NCBI GenBank assembly: GCA_025890175.1
Contig: JANPYM010000007.1
Location: 1,430,209 to 1,494,208, forward strand
From: Ciborinia camelliae
Taxonomy: Eukaryota > Ascomycota > Leotiomycetes > Helotiales > Sclerotiniaceae
Reading direction: 5' to 3'
Length of the DNA: 64,000 nucleotides
Part shown: one piece after another, positions 13,301-24,003 of the stretch
Layout of the letters: every line of letters starts with the position of its first letter
Numbering within the stretch: position 1 is the first letter of the stretch
Notes under the pieces: generated by a model
The model's database searches: none
What the model saw: the letters and a program-made list of their open reading frames with translations, nothing else
Told to the model about the DNA's origin: nothing
Made by a program: the position numbers and the translations under genes

Positions 13301-13530
13301 AGTGGGGTAGATATATAGACCTCGCTGTCGCCACCCCTGTCACCCAATTAAATCACTTAATTATGAAAATTTCAACAACTTCTTCAAAATTGCTTATTTC
13401 GGATCGGGCTTATCAATTTTCCGATCAAAACCTACTACTTTATATATATATACTATAAATTTGAAGAATTTCGAGCTGAAAAACCAACGGAAAAGCACAC
13501 TTAATCAATTGCTACTATATCATCTACTAT

Positions 13531-13632
13531 CATGGTAGTCTATAGACTATAGTCTATCATGGTAGTCTATAGACTATAGTCTATCATGGTAGTCTATAGA
13601 CTATAGTCTATCATGGTAGTCTATAGACTATA
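13531..13632 (+). repeat. 27-bp palindrome-bearing tandem repeat, 3.8 copies
   Basis: Copies begin at 13531, 13558, 13585 and 13612; the last is cut at 21 bases. Each unit contains ATAGACTATAGTCTAT and overlaps TAGTCTATAGACTA, both perfect palindromes, so the array can fold into hairpins or a cruciform on either strand. Confidence 0.95.
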
Positions 13633-14499
13633 ACGTTTCTTATTTTTGGTCTAGCTTTCTATAATAGGAAATCTTCCACATTAGGAAATGGAAGCGAGAT
13701 TCCTCATACAAAATTTTATACCGAAGTTTATCCACACGGAACCTACATTACTCCGTGTTATTAACACACCCATCTCACCAACAACAAAACTCATTTTTTC
13801 TATCATCCCAACCCAACCTCGAGACATAACTTTCAAGGTTATCTAGGAATTTTCCTTCTATCAAACATCAATTGCAGGAACCAGATTTATTAAAAGCCAC
13901 CAACAATTACCCAGAAATCCCTCACGGGACTTCATGTTGGACTTTTAATAGTACTGTGCAGAAGCAAAGGTGAAGAAATCTATAATACTGAGGATAGAAT
14001 AATATACTGTAACCCACGCATTAACAATCATTTAACATGCAAAGAAAATGGACGTCCGTCCTGGGTGAAACCCACTCCTAGATTGGTTTTGTCGTGTGTG
14101 CTATAATTCAATGGGATGATATTCTAGAACATGTAAATAATCAAAAATAGAGAAGTATGAAACCCCTATATGAAGCCACTGAACTTCATTGGATTCGTGG
14201 CAATACTCTGAAGACATCAAGGTCTTGCACAATATGGTGACCTATTAGATTAGAGACATTATAACTTCTGCGCATAACGATATGTACGGTTGTTGGAAAT
14301 GTATATAATGCTAAGCATAGTGGCTTTAGTATAACTATTTTACAACAGGTACTCTCTGCCTCCATCTCTCTCCCCGTCCAAAAACCGTCCAAAAAACAAC
14401 CGCCTCTATTTCACCTCTTCCTGCCCTCCTCCCAAAAACAAAAGAAGAAAAATCACTCAGATGAGCGAGTAGATACTCATTCACCATCTGTGTAGATAT
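13633..14499. other. Intergenic, no gene seen
   Basis: Ordinary composition. The one longer minus-strand frame (14186-14392) has no recognisable features and is taken as chance. Confidence 0.5.
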
Positions 14500-14571
14500 T
14501 GGACTAGCGGCGAATCGAACGCCGGACCTCTCCCATGCTAAGGGAACATTATACCACTAAACCACAAGCCC
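14500..14571 (-). tRNA. tRNA-Ala (AGC anticodon)
   Basis: The minus strand gives a 72-nt cloverleaf. The acceptor stem GGGCTTG pairs with CTAGTCC and keeps the G3-U70 wobble pair that identifies alanine tRNAs; it has one T-T mismatch. The anticodon arm TTCCC-TTAGCAT-GGGAG carries AGC. The T arm CGGCG-TTCGATT-CGCCG includes the B box, and A is the discriminator base. No intron is present. The D arm (GTTTAGTGGTATAAT) is weaker than the GCGTAGT form I expect in fungal tRNA-Ala and has C-to-T-like changes, so reduced function is possible. CCA is not encoded, as expected. Confidence 0.85.
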
Positions 14572-15910
14572 TATTTAATCTTTGATTTGAATGAGAGATG
14601 CCCTTTAACATAAGAATATGAAGAAAGTGGGTTGTGAAATGAATGGTGGGGGATGGGTGGAAGAAAAGAAAATTCTTGTACAAGGATGTGGATGAGTGGG
14701 TATTTTTTATGGATGTGGATGTGGATTTGTATGTGGAGCTACCTACTCTGTAAATGTTTACGGCAATTAGCGAGAAAATAAAGGGATATCAAATCCATAG
14801 ATGGATATTTCAAGTTTTACCAAATGCTTAGGATGGGAGGAGGGGGAGTAGATATATATTTGAACGTAGGTAGTTTTGTACACATACCGAATTAAAATTT
14901 CATAATTTTCTTTCCTAGGGGTGAATAACCCAAGCAATGGAATGAACTACCTACCTACCTATCAATCACCCTCCTGCCTCCAAATATTAATCCAACATCC
15001 AAAATTCTCCAGGCTGGTAGGCAGGCAAGCAGGCAGCACTCAGCAGGCAACAAGTCGCAAAATTCTATAGTAATCCTTCAGTTCCGCACGGCGTAGTAAC
15101 ACTATATCCGTTCATCCATCTATTCATTCAAATGTTATAATATGTAGGTAGGTAAAAAGAGAAGCAAGGTAAGGTAAGGTAAGTTCATGAAAATTGAAGT
15201 AAATGAAATCAAAAATCACTTAGTAAAGATATGAAGAGAGAAGAATGAAATGACAAACGATAGATGCATGCGGAGGATAATTCTAAATTGGCAGCTATAG
15301 GCATCAAAATCAAAGTTCACTTATTATTAGGTTGCGGTACGTACATACATACACACACACACACACACACATAGTATCTAGGAGTGAACACATGCGCCAA
15401 CTTGATGGTTATGTATTGTGGGTTATATCCAGCGTGTAGCTTTTGCCTTGATATTGGGCCGGAGGGAAGCTAAAGTTATTCTGTTCCATAATCATGTAAG
15501 ATAGGTCCTTTCAATGAACTCAAAAACATAACAAATATTGATATATATCAAGTGAATAATAACCCAACGACAACTCAAGGTCCATCATTCAGATAACATC
15601 GAGAAGGATTTCCGAAAGGGGCCTGAATATTTGCTTTTTCTGTATGCATACATAGCGTTGTTAGGTTTTTTAGCGAGCTCATAAGTCTTGTCTTGCAATC
15701 TCATCTTCTCCTTCTTTCATCTACCTACCTATCACTGCCACTATCTTCCATCTTTCGTATCAACGTTTGGTGGTCGGATTATTGGTATTCATGATTCATC
15801 GTGGATTGTGCAGTGAACAAAAGACCATCAATACAGCACCGTCATATTGATTGGTACCTTTGGCGCGATTGAAATTTTCGGTAGGTAGCTGTATACCTTA
15901 GCTTTTCTGA
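14572..15910. other. Intergenic with (AC)n tract
   Basis: The stretch holds a CA microsatellite (about 15347-15371) and many TACC/GGTA short repeats. It probably also contains the promoter and an undetected first exon of the next gene; I could not fix that exon. Confidence 0.5.
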
Positions 15911-16529
15911 AGAACTCGAAATCCTCTCGCGTTTATTCAAGTTTCTCGAGATGCCATTGAGCGGGAAACAGAACAGATAACTCAGCAAAGTTATTTTCTT
16001 CAAGCGGCGGATTCCTACCAGAAGCTCATGAACAAATCTCGAGTCGGTCAAAGGAATTTCATCAAGATGGATGATCAACAAAAATATCGCCTCGCCGATA
16101 CTCTCAATCACCACACATATCCTCAAAGAGTCGTCATCCTCCAGCTTTGCTTAATCGATAATCGATACAACAGCCGCAGAGTCCGAGCTCATCTCAACAC
16201 GATGCGAGAACGACAATGGCCAATTGAGCGCTCAAAGATTCAGTATGTGCACACTTTGATTTCCTGACAGTGTGCCCCCCTTCCCCCTTATTTCGCATTC
16301 GCATGAAATCTTCAGCAGCTTGTTATTCAGGCTGACCAACGATGAATCTAGAGTATTCCAGGACTGGTTGATGCAGCTCGAAGAAGCAGAAGATGAACTA
16401 CGGCGTATAAAAGATTGCCATCTAACGGCGATGGAACCAGCGACATCCCCAGACGAGGCGAATGGTGAGGTGAGCTGGGGCTTAAGCACAGTCCCACGAT
16501 TTTTGCGCAGATTTGGCATCATCGGGTAG
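15911..16529 (+). CDS. Spliced gene of unknown function (5' end unresolved)
   Basis: Two open segments in different frames join exactly through an 88-nt intron: donor GTATGT at 16243, acceptor TTATTCAG ending at 16330. The join keeps the frame (CA+G = Gln) and continues L-T-N-D-E-S-R to a TAG at 16527-16529. The first in-frame ATG is at 16028 and would give 137 aa. The same frame stays open upstream to a stop at 15908-15910 with coherent, Gln/Glu-rich sequence and no ATG, so an upstream exon is likely and the true protein is longer. The product is polar, rich in Arg, Gln and Glu, with an acidic helix-like segment (E-E-A-E-D-E-L-R-R). No domain is recognised, and no signal peptide or membrane segment is visible. 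Confidence 0.6.
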
Positions 16530-17051
16530 GATTGTGTTATGGTCTTATCATTTCGATGCCGTGCCATTTGTCTGGTATTTGGACTACGATCTGATTTCGT
16601 GAGGACGAAAGCGAAAGGTCTTGATTGATAAGATGCGAATAGTGGACCTCATATTGTTGCGAACGGAAGAAGTGGATTTGATGGGTCTTATTTCGTCAAT
16701 ATTTGATGGAGCTTTGAAGATGCATACTGGTTGCAAGTGAGGGACCATTGAAGGACATTGTATGCAGTTGCGTTCTCGGACTAATAACTAGGAGATGATA
16801 AATATAAGTATGAATTGATGACCTATCGAAAGTTATCGGCAAATTCATTGCTATGTTGTTGAAAAGTTGAAACAGGTTGTGTTGATCCCGATCTGTTCTA
16901 ATGATGCTTTGGCACGGTGGAAGAGATGGGGCGACGAGTTCTAGGCTAAAACTTGAGTGGAATACCAGAACGCCTCTCAACCCTACTCTTTAACTATATC
17001 ATCAAGATCATCAAGGGGAAGACTTATCGAAAAAGACTTTTCGAAAACTCC

Positions 17052-18011
17052 TCATCCGAAGTGGGTACCCTTGAGGCATGCGGCATCGGGTAGGTGTTCT
17101 TCCAGAAATTCCTTTATTGCCACGAGCGGGATTCCATGCCTCATAGCAGTCTGATCATCCCATGAAGAATGCAATCCAATCAACAATCCACCCTCAGCTC
17201 CCAACAATGGTGCCCCAGAATGACCCCAATAAGTCCAAGCATCATGCTTCAAGCTTCCAATCTTCGAGTTATCCTGCGGATCCTTTTCAGGCATCATTCC
17301 ACGAAACAATCCTTCCGATACTTCGAAAAGATTATACTTTGTTTTCCGATTACCTGCGGACTCCAAATCATCACTCCCAGGTTGCCCGATACATATGATA
17401 GGCGTGTTCGGTTTTGGGGGTTGTGTCGGCAACTCCACGTACGAAAATTGTGGGATGGTATTATCAATATTGTCGTCACCGATTTCGATAGTTATAACTT
17501 TCAGTAAGGCCAAATCACGTTTCGGATCCCAAGCTCGACATTCAACTTCAACTGCAAGACCAGTGTAAAATAAAAGCCATCGACGTGGATTTTCCTGACA
17601 TTCCTTTTCAGTCTCGCCACAGCAATGTGAGCATGTAAGTATCCATCCCGCAGGATCAACACATACGGCGGTTCCCGCCTCATATTGCGCAAAGATCAAA
17701 GTCGATCCCAATGAATTCCGCACATGAGTTCCAGATGGTAAACTTTTGAGAGTAGATAAAGCGGTAGCTGCAAGACGTGATTGTTTCTTGCGAAGAAGTG
17801 TGACTTCGGCTCTGTCTAAATCTCGTAAATTGGAAGAGAGAGGTATGAGCTGGATTTTTTTATCCACTCCGGGAGATGAAGATATTTCGGATCTTTCCCT
17901 AGAGATGAATTCCACTGGCTGTTCTAAGTTCGTGGTTGATTTGGTTGGAACTGAAGTTATAGTGTTTGAAGCCGGGCGTGAAGATCTCAGCATGCGTTTG
18001 TTATTGTCCAT
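17052..18011 (-). CDS. Trypsin-like serine protease (chymotrypsin fold)
   Basis: A 319-aa protein read from the first ATG (18011). The catalytic triad can be placed: His129 in T-C-S-H-C, Asp166 in K-R-D-L-A-L-L, and Ser265 in G-H-S-G-A-P-L, with a G-T-A-V-C-V-D-P-A-G-W strand before the His. Spacing and motifs fit a trypsin-like peptidase of S1/HtrA type. The first 85 residues are polar and basic (R-S-S-R-P near the start) with no signal peptide, so the protein is probably intracellular. No PDZ domain follows the protease domain, unlike most HtrA proteins. The frame is open upstream of the ATG without another Met, so an extra 5' exon is possible. The substrate is unknown. Confidence 0.8.
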   Translation of the reverse strand: MDNNKRMLRSSRPASNTITSVPTKSTTNLEQPVEFISRERSEISSSPGVDKKIQLIPLSSNLRDLDRAEVTLLRKKQSRLAATALSTLKSLPSGTHVRNSLGSTLIFAQYEAGTAVCVDPAGWILTCSHCCGETEKECQENPRRWLLFYTGLAVEVECRAWDPKRDLALLKVITIEIGDDNIDNTIPQFSYVELPTQPPKPNTPIICIGQPGSDDLESAGNRKTKYNLFEVSEGLFRGMMPEKDPQDNSKIGSLKHDAWTYWGHSGAPLLGAEGGLLIGLHSSWDDQTAMRHGIPLVAIKEFLEEHLPDAACLKGTHFG

Positions 18012-21000
18012 TATATCGCCAGAAATTAGGTGCTTGACTGCGTACAAGTGTCCTGAACTCAAGATTATCTGGAAGCCTCAGATGTCCAATTTCAGACATT
18101 GATGCAGAAACGTTTAATAGTTTTCCATTATTCAAGTCGGTTAACAATCTCGTATATCAAAGGCGCGTCTTGCCTCTAGACTTTGAACAATCTGTATGGG
18201 CATAATATTGAAGCCGAGTCTGGCCACGATCCTTTTCAGGGTAGTTTTCCACCAAATTAGGGGCGTTTTACAGACCTAGGTCTGGCCAAAGTCCGATGTG
18301 CAACAAATCTGTTTTCTGGCTCTGATTTCGTATCGTGCTTCTGCATAGAGTTGTAGGTACTATTTCTAGAGTATTTCATATCGGTTTCGGTTTTGAACCG
18401 GTGAGTATTATTAGAAGCTGTTTCTCATACTCTCACTGGACTGTGGATAGAGATGGGTGTTGCCTAGGTAGGTATTTTTGAGTAAGCAGTGGAACTTGCG
18501 CGGGGCTACACAGCGTTTGTGAGCATCACGTGAGTACAAGTAGCCAATGGCAATAGCTACCTTGGAGTTTTGGGTGGACGAATCCATCGGTCTGCTTCCA
18601 GTTTATAGATATTCTAACATTTATCAAAGTCGATTGAGCTCCAGTTAGAAGCTATTTGTATCTAGGACAAGGCAAGCACGTGCACCCAGAAGAATAAATC
18701 ATCTGACACTGAGTGAGAGCGAGGTGCTCAAGCTTCAAGTCTTCAGGTGCGAAATTACTTTATTCAGAGATTCTCAGATAAACGATTGTCATGAGCATGC
18801 TGGCGAGAAAGTCGATGACCGTAACCAGCTCCGAGCTCTTCCACCTTTACCCGGTGGGCCGGATCTTCATTCTGAGGGTCCGAAGATAGACTCGAGCGAC
18901 TTTCCCATATCTGGTACGCAGTAGTTTGTCTCAATTTATGCCAGTCTTTCCTGTACATGTTTTAGGTGGCTTAGTAACATTATACTGAAAATTACTACTT
19001 CATGTTGGACGATATCACAAACCCCAGGACCGAATCCATATTTCAATATCAACAAACGAAATGTTGATAAAAAGTTTATGCCACCACAAGCCGAACCATT
19101 CACATATTTGAACATATGCCCGACAGCAAAGCTGGCATGCAATCGACGTAGACGATTCGATTCCAGAAGGTCGGGCAACATGCGTGCGGGGTGTTGTCCA
19201 TTATGATATTTTTCACTGTCGCTTCTTTCTCCACTTACTTATCCTATACATATACCCGTAACCCATAGCACCCCCCGGGGTCCTAATATCATAATGCAGA
19301 TGTGCAATCATTTGGATTTGTAGGATTTATCCGTCACTCCCGGATCCTACCTTGACAATCCATGGACTTTATTCAAGTTTATTGATCCTTCCAAAATCCC
19401 CAAGCTGCTGTATTTCCGCAGCCTGGCATCTTTCAGCGGGGACATGATATATTATAGATAAATGTAATAGATAATGAGGTCGCAACGCTTGATCGTTTAA
19501 GGAAAATGATAGACGGCGTGCATCATCTGAAATTGATAGGTCTGAAATTGATAGGAATAATATCTACTGTATTTGAGTATTCTGTATAGAATAGACATTA
19601 TTTGATTCCGAATAATTGATGGCAGTTGCTGAGTTTTAACTTTTTGGTGTTGTTATTAAATTGTCAAGTTGTGAAGTTGTCAAGCAAAGGTTATTGGGGT
19701 TTCTAAGGTCCTTGATTGGTTGTGATTAGGTAATTATATCAAAGCTTACTAAATTCAAGTAATATTGAACCTTAAGCTTTCTACTTCTAATTAACCTTAA
19801 CGATCAACAAACTTTATTGAACCTGCAGAAGAAAACATATCGAAAACTGCAGGAGAAACTATATCGGAACTTCTTCAATAATATTTTCTTTTTCCCACTC
19901 TTTGAATAATGAAGCTCTACCAGTGGCAAGGAAATGAAGGAGACAAAGTTTGACTGACCATTGGTTACTCGAAGCAAATTGCACAAATTTCGATAATAAC
20001 CCCCGGGTAAAATGTTGGACTTTGGTTGGATATCATATATCCAATGCAACCTCATTATACCCTCTCGAGACCTCTTGCCGAATTGATCACTGTCCATGCA
20101 GGGGTAAATTCTATTAACGAACGAAGACGGAATACCAGGTTAAACAAAACCAACATCGTGAGCTTTACCAAATACAAGGACATCGCCGTGACGCCGTCTC
20201 GTCACCCATGCAGCCACCGAGGCTCGATTGATACAGTACTTCAATACACCGAAGAGATTTTCGGTGAGATCTGACATCTGATTGTACAACTGCTACCAGT
20301 ATGGGTTACAGGATTGCAGTGTGGCACCTTGTGATCCCTACCCAAAGAGAGATTTCAAGATTCTTCCCTCGGTAGAAGAGAAGGAAAGGAATGCTGTACA
20401 ACACAACCAAATGGTGAATGTATGTTACAGTAAAGTAATGTAATCTCCTCCTTCATTGGTATGACATACCCTGCCATACATAGCTACCCATACATACCGT
20501 ATCTTTAATTCCGCCAAAAAGCTTAACAAAGTTGTTTAGCTAATGGTATTCTGTGAAATTTGTCATTGTGTTGCAAGTCTCTTCGGCCCTTGCGAACAAT
20601 AAGCCCAGTGCCCAGATAACTTTGATCATTATTTGCCGCCCGCTCATTATCATTAACCATTTTTCTCACATGCTTTTTTGCTTGAGACATTTTCTCTTAA
20701 TCGGAGATGATTCCCCATGGGGGGATGTAAAAGAGATCCAAGACCCTCACAGGGCTTCACTTGTTTCCTTTTCTGTCATATCTTACCTGCCCCCGTTGAA
20801 CCCCAGCACCCTCTGAAAAAGAATCTGCGTTAATTTCCTTCCATCCCCACAATGGATTTTCGAGATATAGAAGTGTTGAAAGTTCCGCTGCTTGACATTT
20901 CTGAACCCTCGTCGTCGTCGAAGTACAGAATTCTTCCTTTGTGCGATGGTAATGAGACGTCATCAAATCAGATTTATTGGATGAACGCATTTTACCATAC

Positions 21001-21123
21001 ATTACCATATATCGTCATAAAGTCCATTTGAGAGGGTGGAAATAGCTCCGAAGCTTTTACCCTTGGGAAAGAAAACGATACATCCTGCGGAACTATTCTC
21101 ACAATCAATCATCGGGAAACAGA
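18012..21123. other. 3.1-kb intergenic region, no supported gene
   Basis: Contains an AGACCTAGGTCT palindrome (18273-18284), an ATCACGTGA E-box (about 18526-18534) and several frames of 60-97 codons on both strands with no domain or splice support. The frame at 20026-20274 is the longest on the plus strand. It may be chance or a gene remnant. Confidence 0.5.
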
Positions 21124-22238
21124 ATGACGGGAGCTGTTGATGATTCCGACAATAAAGTCGAGCGAGATGTGGTTGAGCAGTATGAAACAGATCCTACGCC
21201 AACAAAGAGCTCATTTGGGGGAAAAGTAAAGAGACATTGCGCTCGATTTTGGTGGATTCATCTTATAATTTTCTGCATAACATTCCTCATCATTGCATTA
21301 TGTCTGTGAGTAATTTCACAGAAATCAAGCACTTTGAGATTTGAACTAACAATAATAGTGTTTACGTCGCCATGCCTAAGATTGCCCAACATGGCGTCAA
21401 TGAATCATCCCTCGAAATCACTCAGCTTAAATTCACCGATCCAACTCCAGATACCATTGTCCTCTCTCAAGTAGGCACACTTCACAGTCCCTCAATGTAC
21501 ACACCTACCCTCGATGCCTTCAATGCCTCCTCCTACCTAGTCACGAACGGCCAATATGCCTCCTCCCCCATGGTAATCATCCCGCTGCCCAAAATCCATG
21601 CGCTCCACCCCAAATCCAGCGTCTCAGTCTCCAATCAAGAAGTCTCCATCCTCAGCATCGACGCCCTCAGCGACTTCGCCACTGCAGTCCTCAGCAACGA
21701 ATACGTAACCACAGCGCTCGTTGGAAAAACAAAGCTACACGAAGGCTCCCTCCCAGTCGTTTCGATAGACTATAACAAAACGAGTACCTACAAAGGACTC
21801 AACGGACTCAAAGGTTTCAACGTAACCAACGTCCTCGTCAACCTAACCGCGCTCTCGGGCCCCAATCTCTCAGGCTACGCGTACATCCCCAATCCTTCCA
21901 ACATGACCATTGTAATGGGAGACGTCGTCTTGCAACTCAGCACCTCTGCCGGAGTCGTCGGAAATACAACGATAGCGAACATGACGCTCGTCCCGGGAAA
22001 CAACACCTTACCCATGACGGGAACCATGAATCAAACCATGGTCCTCAGTAGTCTGGATCCGAAGACGGGACTTGTGGAGTTGAGCATTATTGGCCAGAGT
22101 GCGATTTACAATGGACAACATTTGGTCTATTATGAGAAGGCGTTGGCAAGTAATAATTTGAGCTTGGCGTTGAATGTTACGCAGGTGATTGCTGATAGTA
22201 CGGCAGCTTTGTTTGCTTCAGAGCAGATGGATTCTTGA
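21124..22238 (+). CDS. DUF3712-type single-pass membrane protein
   Basis: Two exons, 21124-21305 and 21359-22238, with a 53-nt intron (GTGAGT...TAG), give 353 aa. A charged N-terminus of about 40 residues is followed by one membrane segment (about 43-66, W-W-I-H-L-I-I-F-C-I). A large outer/lumenal domain of beta-rich, LEA-like character then carries about a dozen N-x-S/T sites. This layout is that of the fungal DUF3712 family, whose biochemical role is not established. Topology is predicted type II: N-terminus in the cytosol, bulk outside or in the lumen. The ATG lies shortly after an A-rich leader. Splice frame continuity (C-L|L-V-Y-V-A-M-P) supports the model strongly. Confidence 0.85.
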
Positions 22239-24003
22239 GAGGAGCATTGGGGAATTGGAATTGCTATTGCTATTGAAATGGTGGATGGGTCAAAATTTCA
22301 TTCACATGCATGATTTGGTGATGAGATGAGATGAGATGATGAAAAGATTCTTTCTCGCCCGATCCGGTCCGGTACGGTGTAAAATGAAATGAAAGTCATG
22401 ATTAATTAATTAATATATATATATATATATATATATTTGGGATTCGATGGGCATACTGGCGGTCAGACTATCATTTTATGGAAAGGAAAGTTTCCAAAGG
22501 AAGGGAAGAGGAGATAACGTCACGTTCATGTTTATGGTTTGGATGGTGGCATACTCATACTTATACTCGTACATGGATATGTATTTGAGATATTTAAGAT
22601 ATCTAATCTAATTGTTCCTACTTACTTTACTTAATTAGTACTTGGTGTTGTACATAATATAAATATTTCATTCATTTCTTTAAATTCGAAGCATTAAATG
22701 ATTATTACTACTTCTTCAGTTAATAAGTACGATTACATTTTGTGTATTTTGTATATGCCTAGATATATATAGATAGATACGTATAGAATACATTTATTAT
22801 ACCACAATGACATTTCTATAAGAAAACACCATCTATACAGTATCTAGGTATCTATATAAACATTAAATTGCAGTATAAGAAATTCAAACAACCTACTGTA
22901 ATATCTAATATCCAATTCCAAATATTATATCACCATCACCATTCATCCAAAACCTACACTTAAACAAAAACTTAAACACCCCATCCCGCATATACAACTT
23001 CAAGAAAAGAAAGTAAANNNNNNNNNNGAAAAGAAAGTAAAAATCATCCGCCCCCCCCCCCCCGCTTACCCCCCCGCTATCTGCTTCGCTTCGCTTTCCC
23101 ATAATACATCTGCGTCTGAGAGCGATTATTGTTGTAGTCAATCGACCTGCGGTTAATGGTTTATATTTTGTAATTATACCATTGGAACTCCGGAGTGATG
23201 TAAATATGATATTCCGGAAGAGGACGAGGAAGAGAGGGTTAGAAAAGATTTGTATTATTTTTATAGTAGGATAGGATAGAATGAGATGGATTTGGGGATG
23301 AAAATGCAATAGATGGATGCTAGTGGGATGAATATAATATAATACTTTATGACTAATGACTTTATTCAATGTCAACGAGCTACGAGCGAGCTAATTATAA
23401 TGATCTACAATCCTATATATCAATACATTACACGGTAGAAGAATAAATCAGTATCTAGATAGATAGATACCTGCAGTATGGTCATTAGTTCGCTTGTTTA
23501 GGGATTAACTGAATGAATGAATGAATAAATGTTAAGACTTTCTTAAGCACTTGTTAGTTAACATTTTAATAGATGTAATCTCAATAGATACACGAAATTT
23601 ATAGTGTCTTTTTGAAACAATTCTAGATATATACGAGATTTCATTTATAGATTGTGATTTTAAATCTTAGGTTATAACTGATTTTATTATCAAGCTAATA
23701 TATATATATATATATATACTATCTATAGCTAGATACTATAATCTGTATCTAGAAGAAGTACCGTGTATTCCCTTTTAGCTCACTCCGTATAAAATAATTA
23801 TTTAAAGTATTGGAATCTTTTAAAAAATACCGTATATAATTTATAGTCTTTTCTCTTTATACCTCACGTGGCTAGTAGCGTGCGGCCGCCGTCACTTTCC
23901 TTAATTTAGCGTTGTTGACATAGCCCCACCCACCGAATGGCTAACATTGATGAAATCATTCCTTCCCCATATTCTAATAATTCTCAATTCTCAAACTCTG
24001 AAA
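22239..24003. other. Intergenic with microsatellites and a 10-N gap
   Basis: Holds a (TA)n tract (about 22412-22436), another near 23700-23720, and two poly-C runs (23051-23080). The gap at 23018-23027 is flanked by the same 14 bases (23004-23017 and 23028-23041). The minus-strand frame spanning the gap (22905-23375) is not credible as a gene. A CACGTG lies about 140 bp upstream of the PRP17 ATG. Confidence 0.7.
23018..23027. other. Assembly gap (10 N)
   Basis: Ten Ns with an identical 14-base direct repeat on each side, which points to overlapping contig ends and not to missing sequence. Confidence 0.97.

Noticed and set aside
13144..13347. Thr/Asn/Leu/Arg repeat protein on the minus strand
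   Set aside because: Translation of the 8-bp minisatellite; overlapping frames show the same repeat.
18724..19181. Short frames on both strands with some charged sequence
   Set aside because: No splice partner, domain or consistent frame could be found.
22905..23375. 156-codon minus frame crossing a gap
   Set aside because: Includes the Ns and the flanking repeat; no domain.
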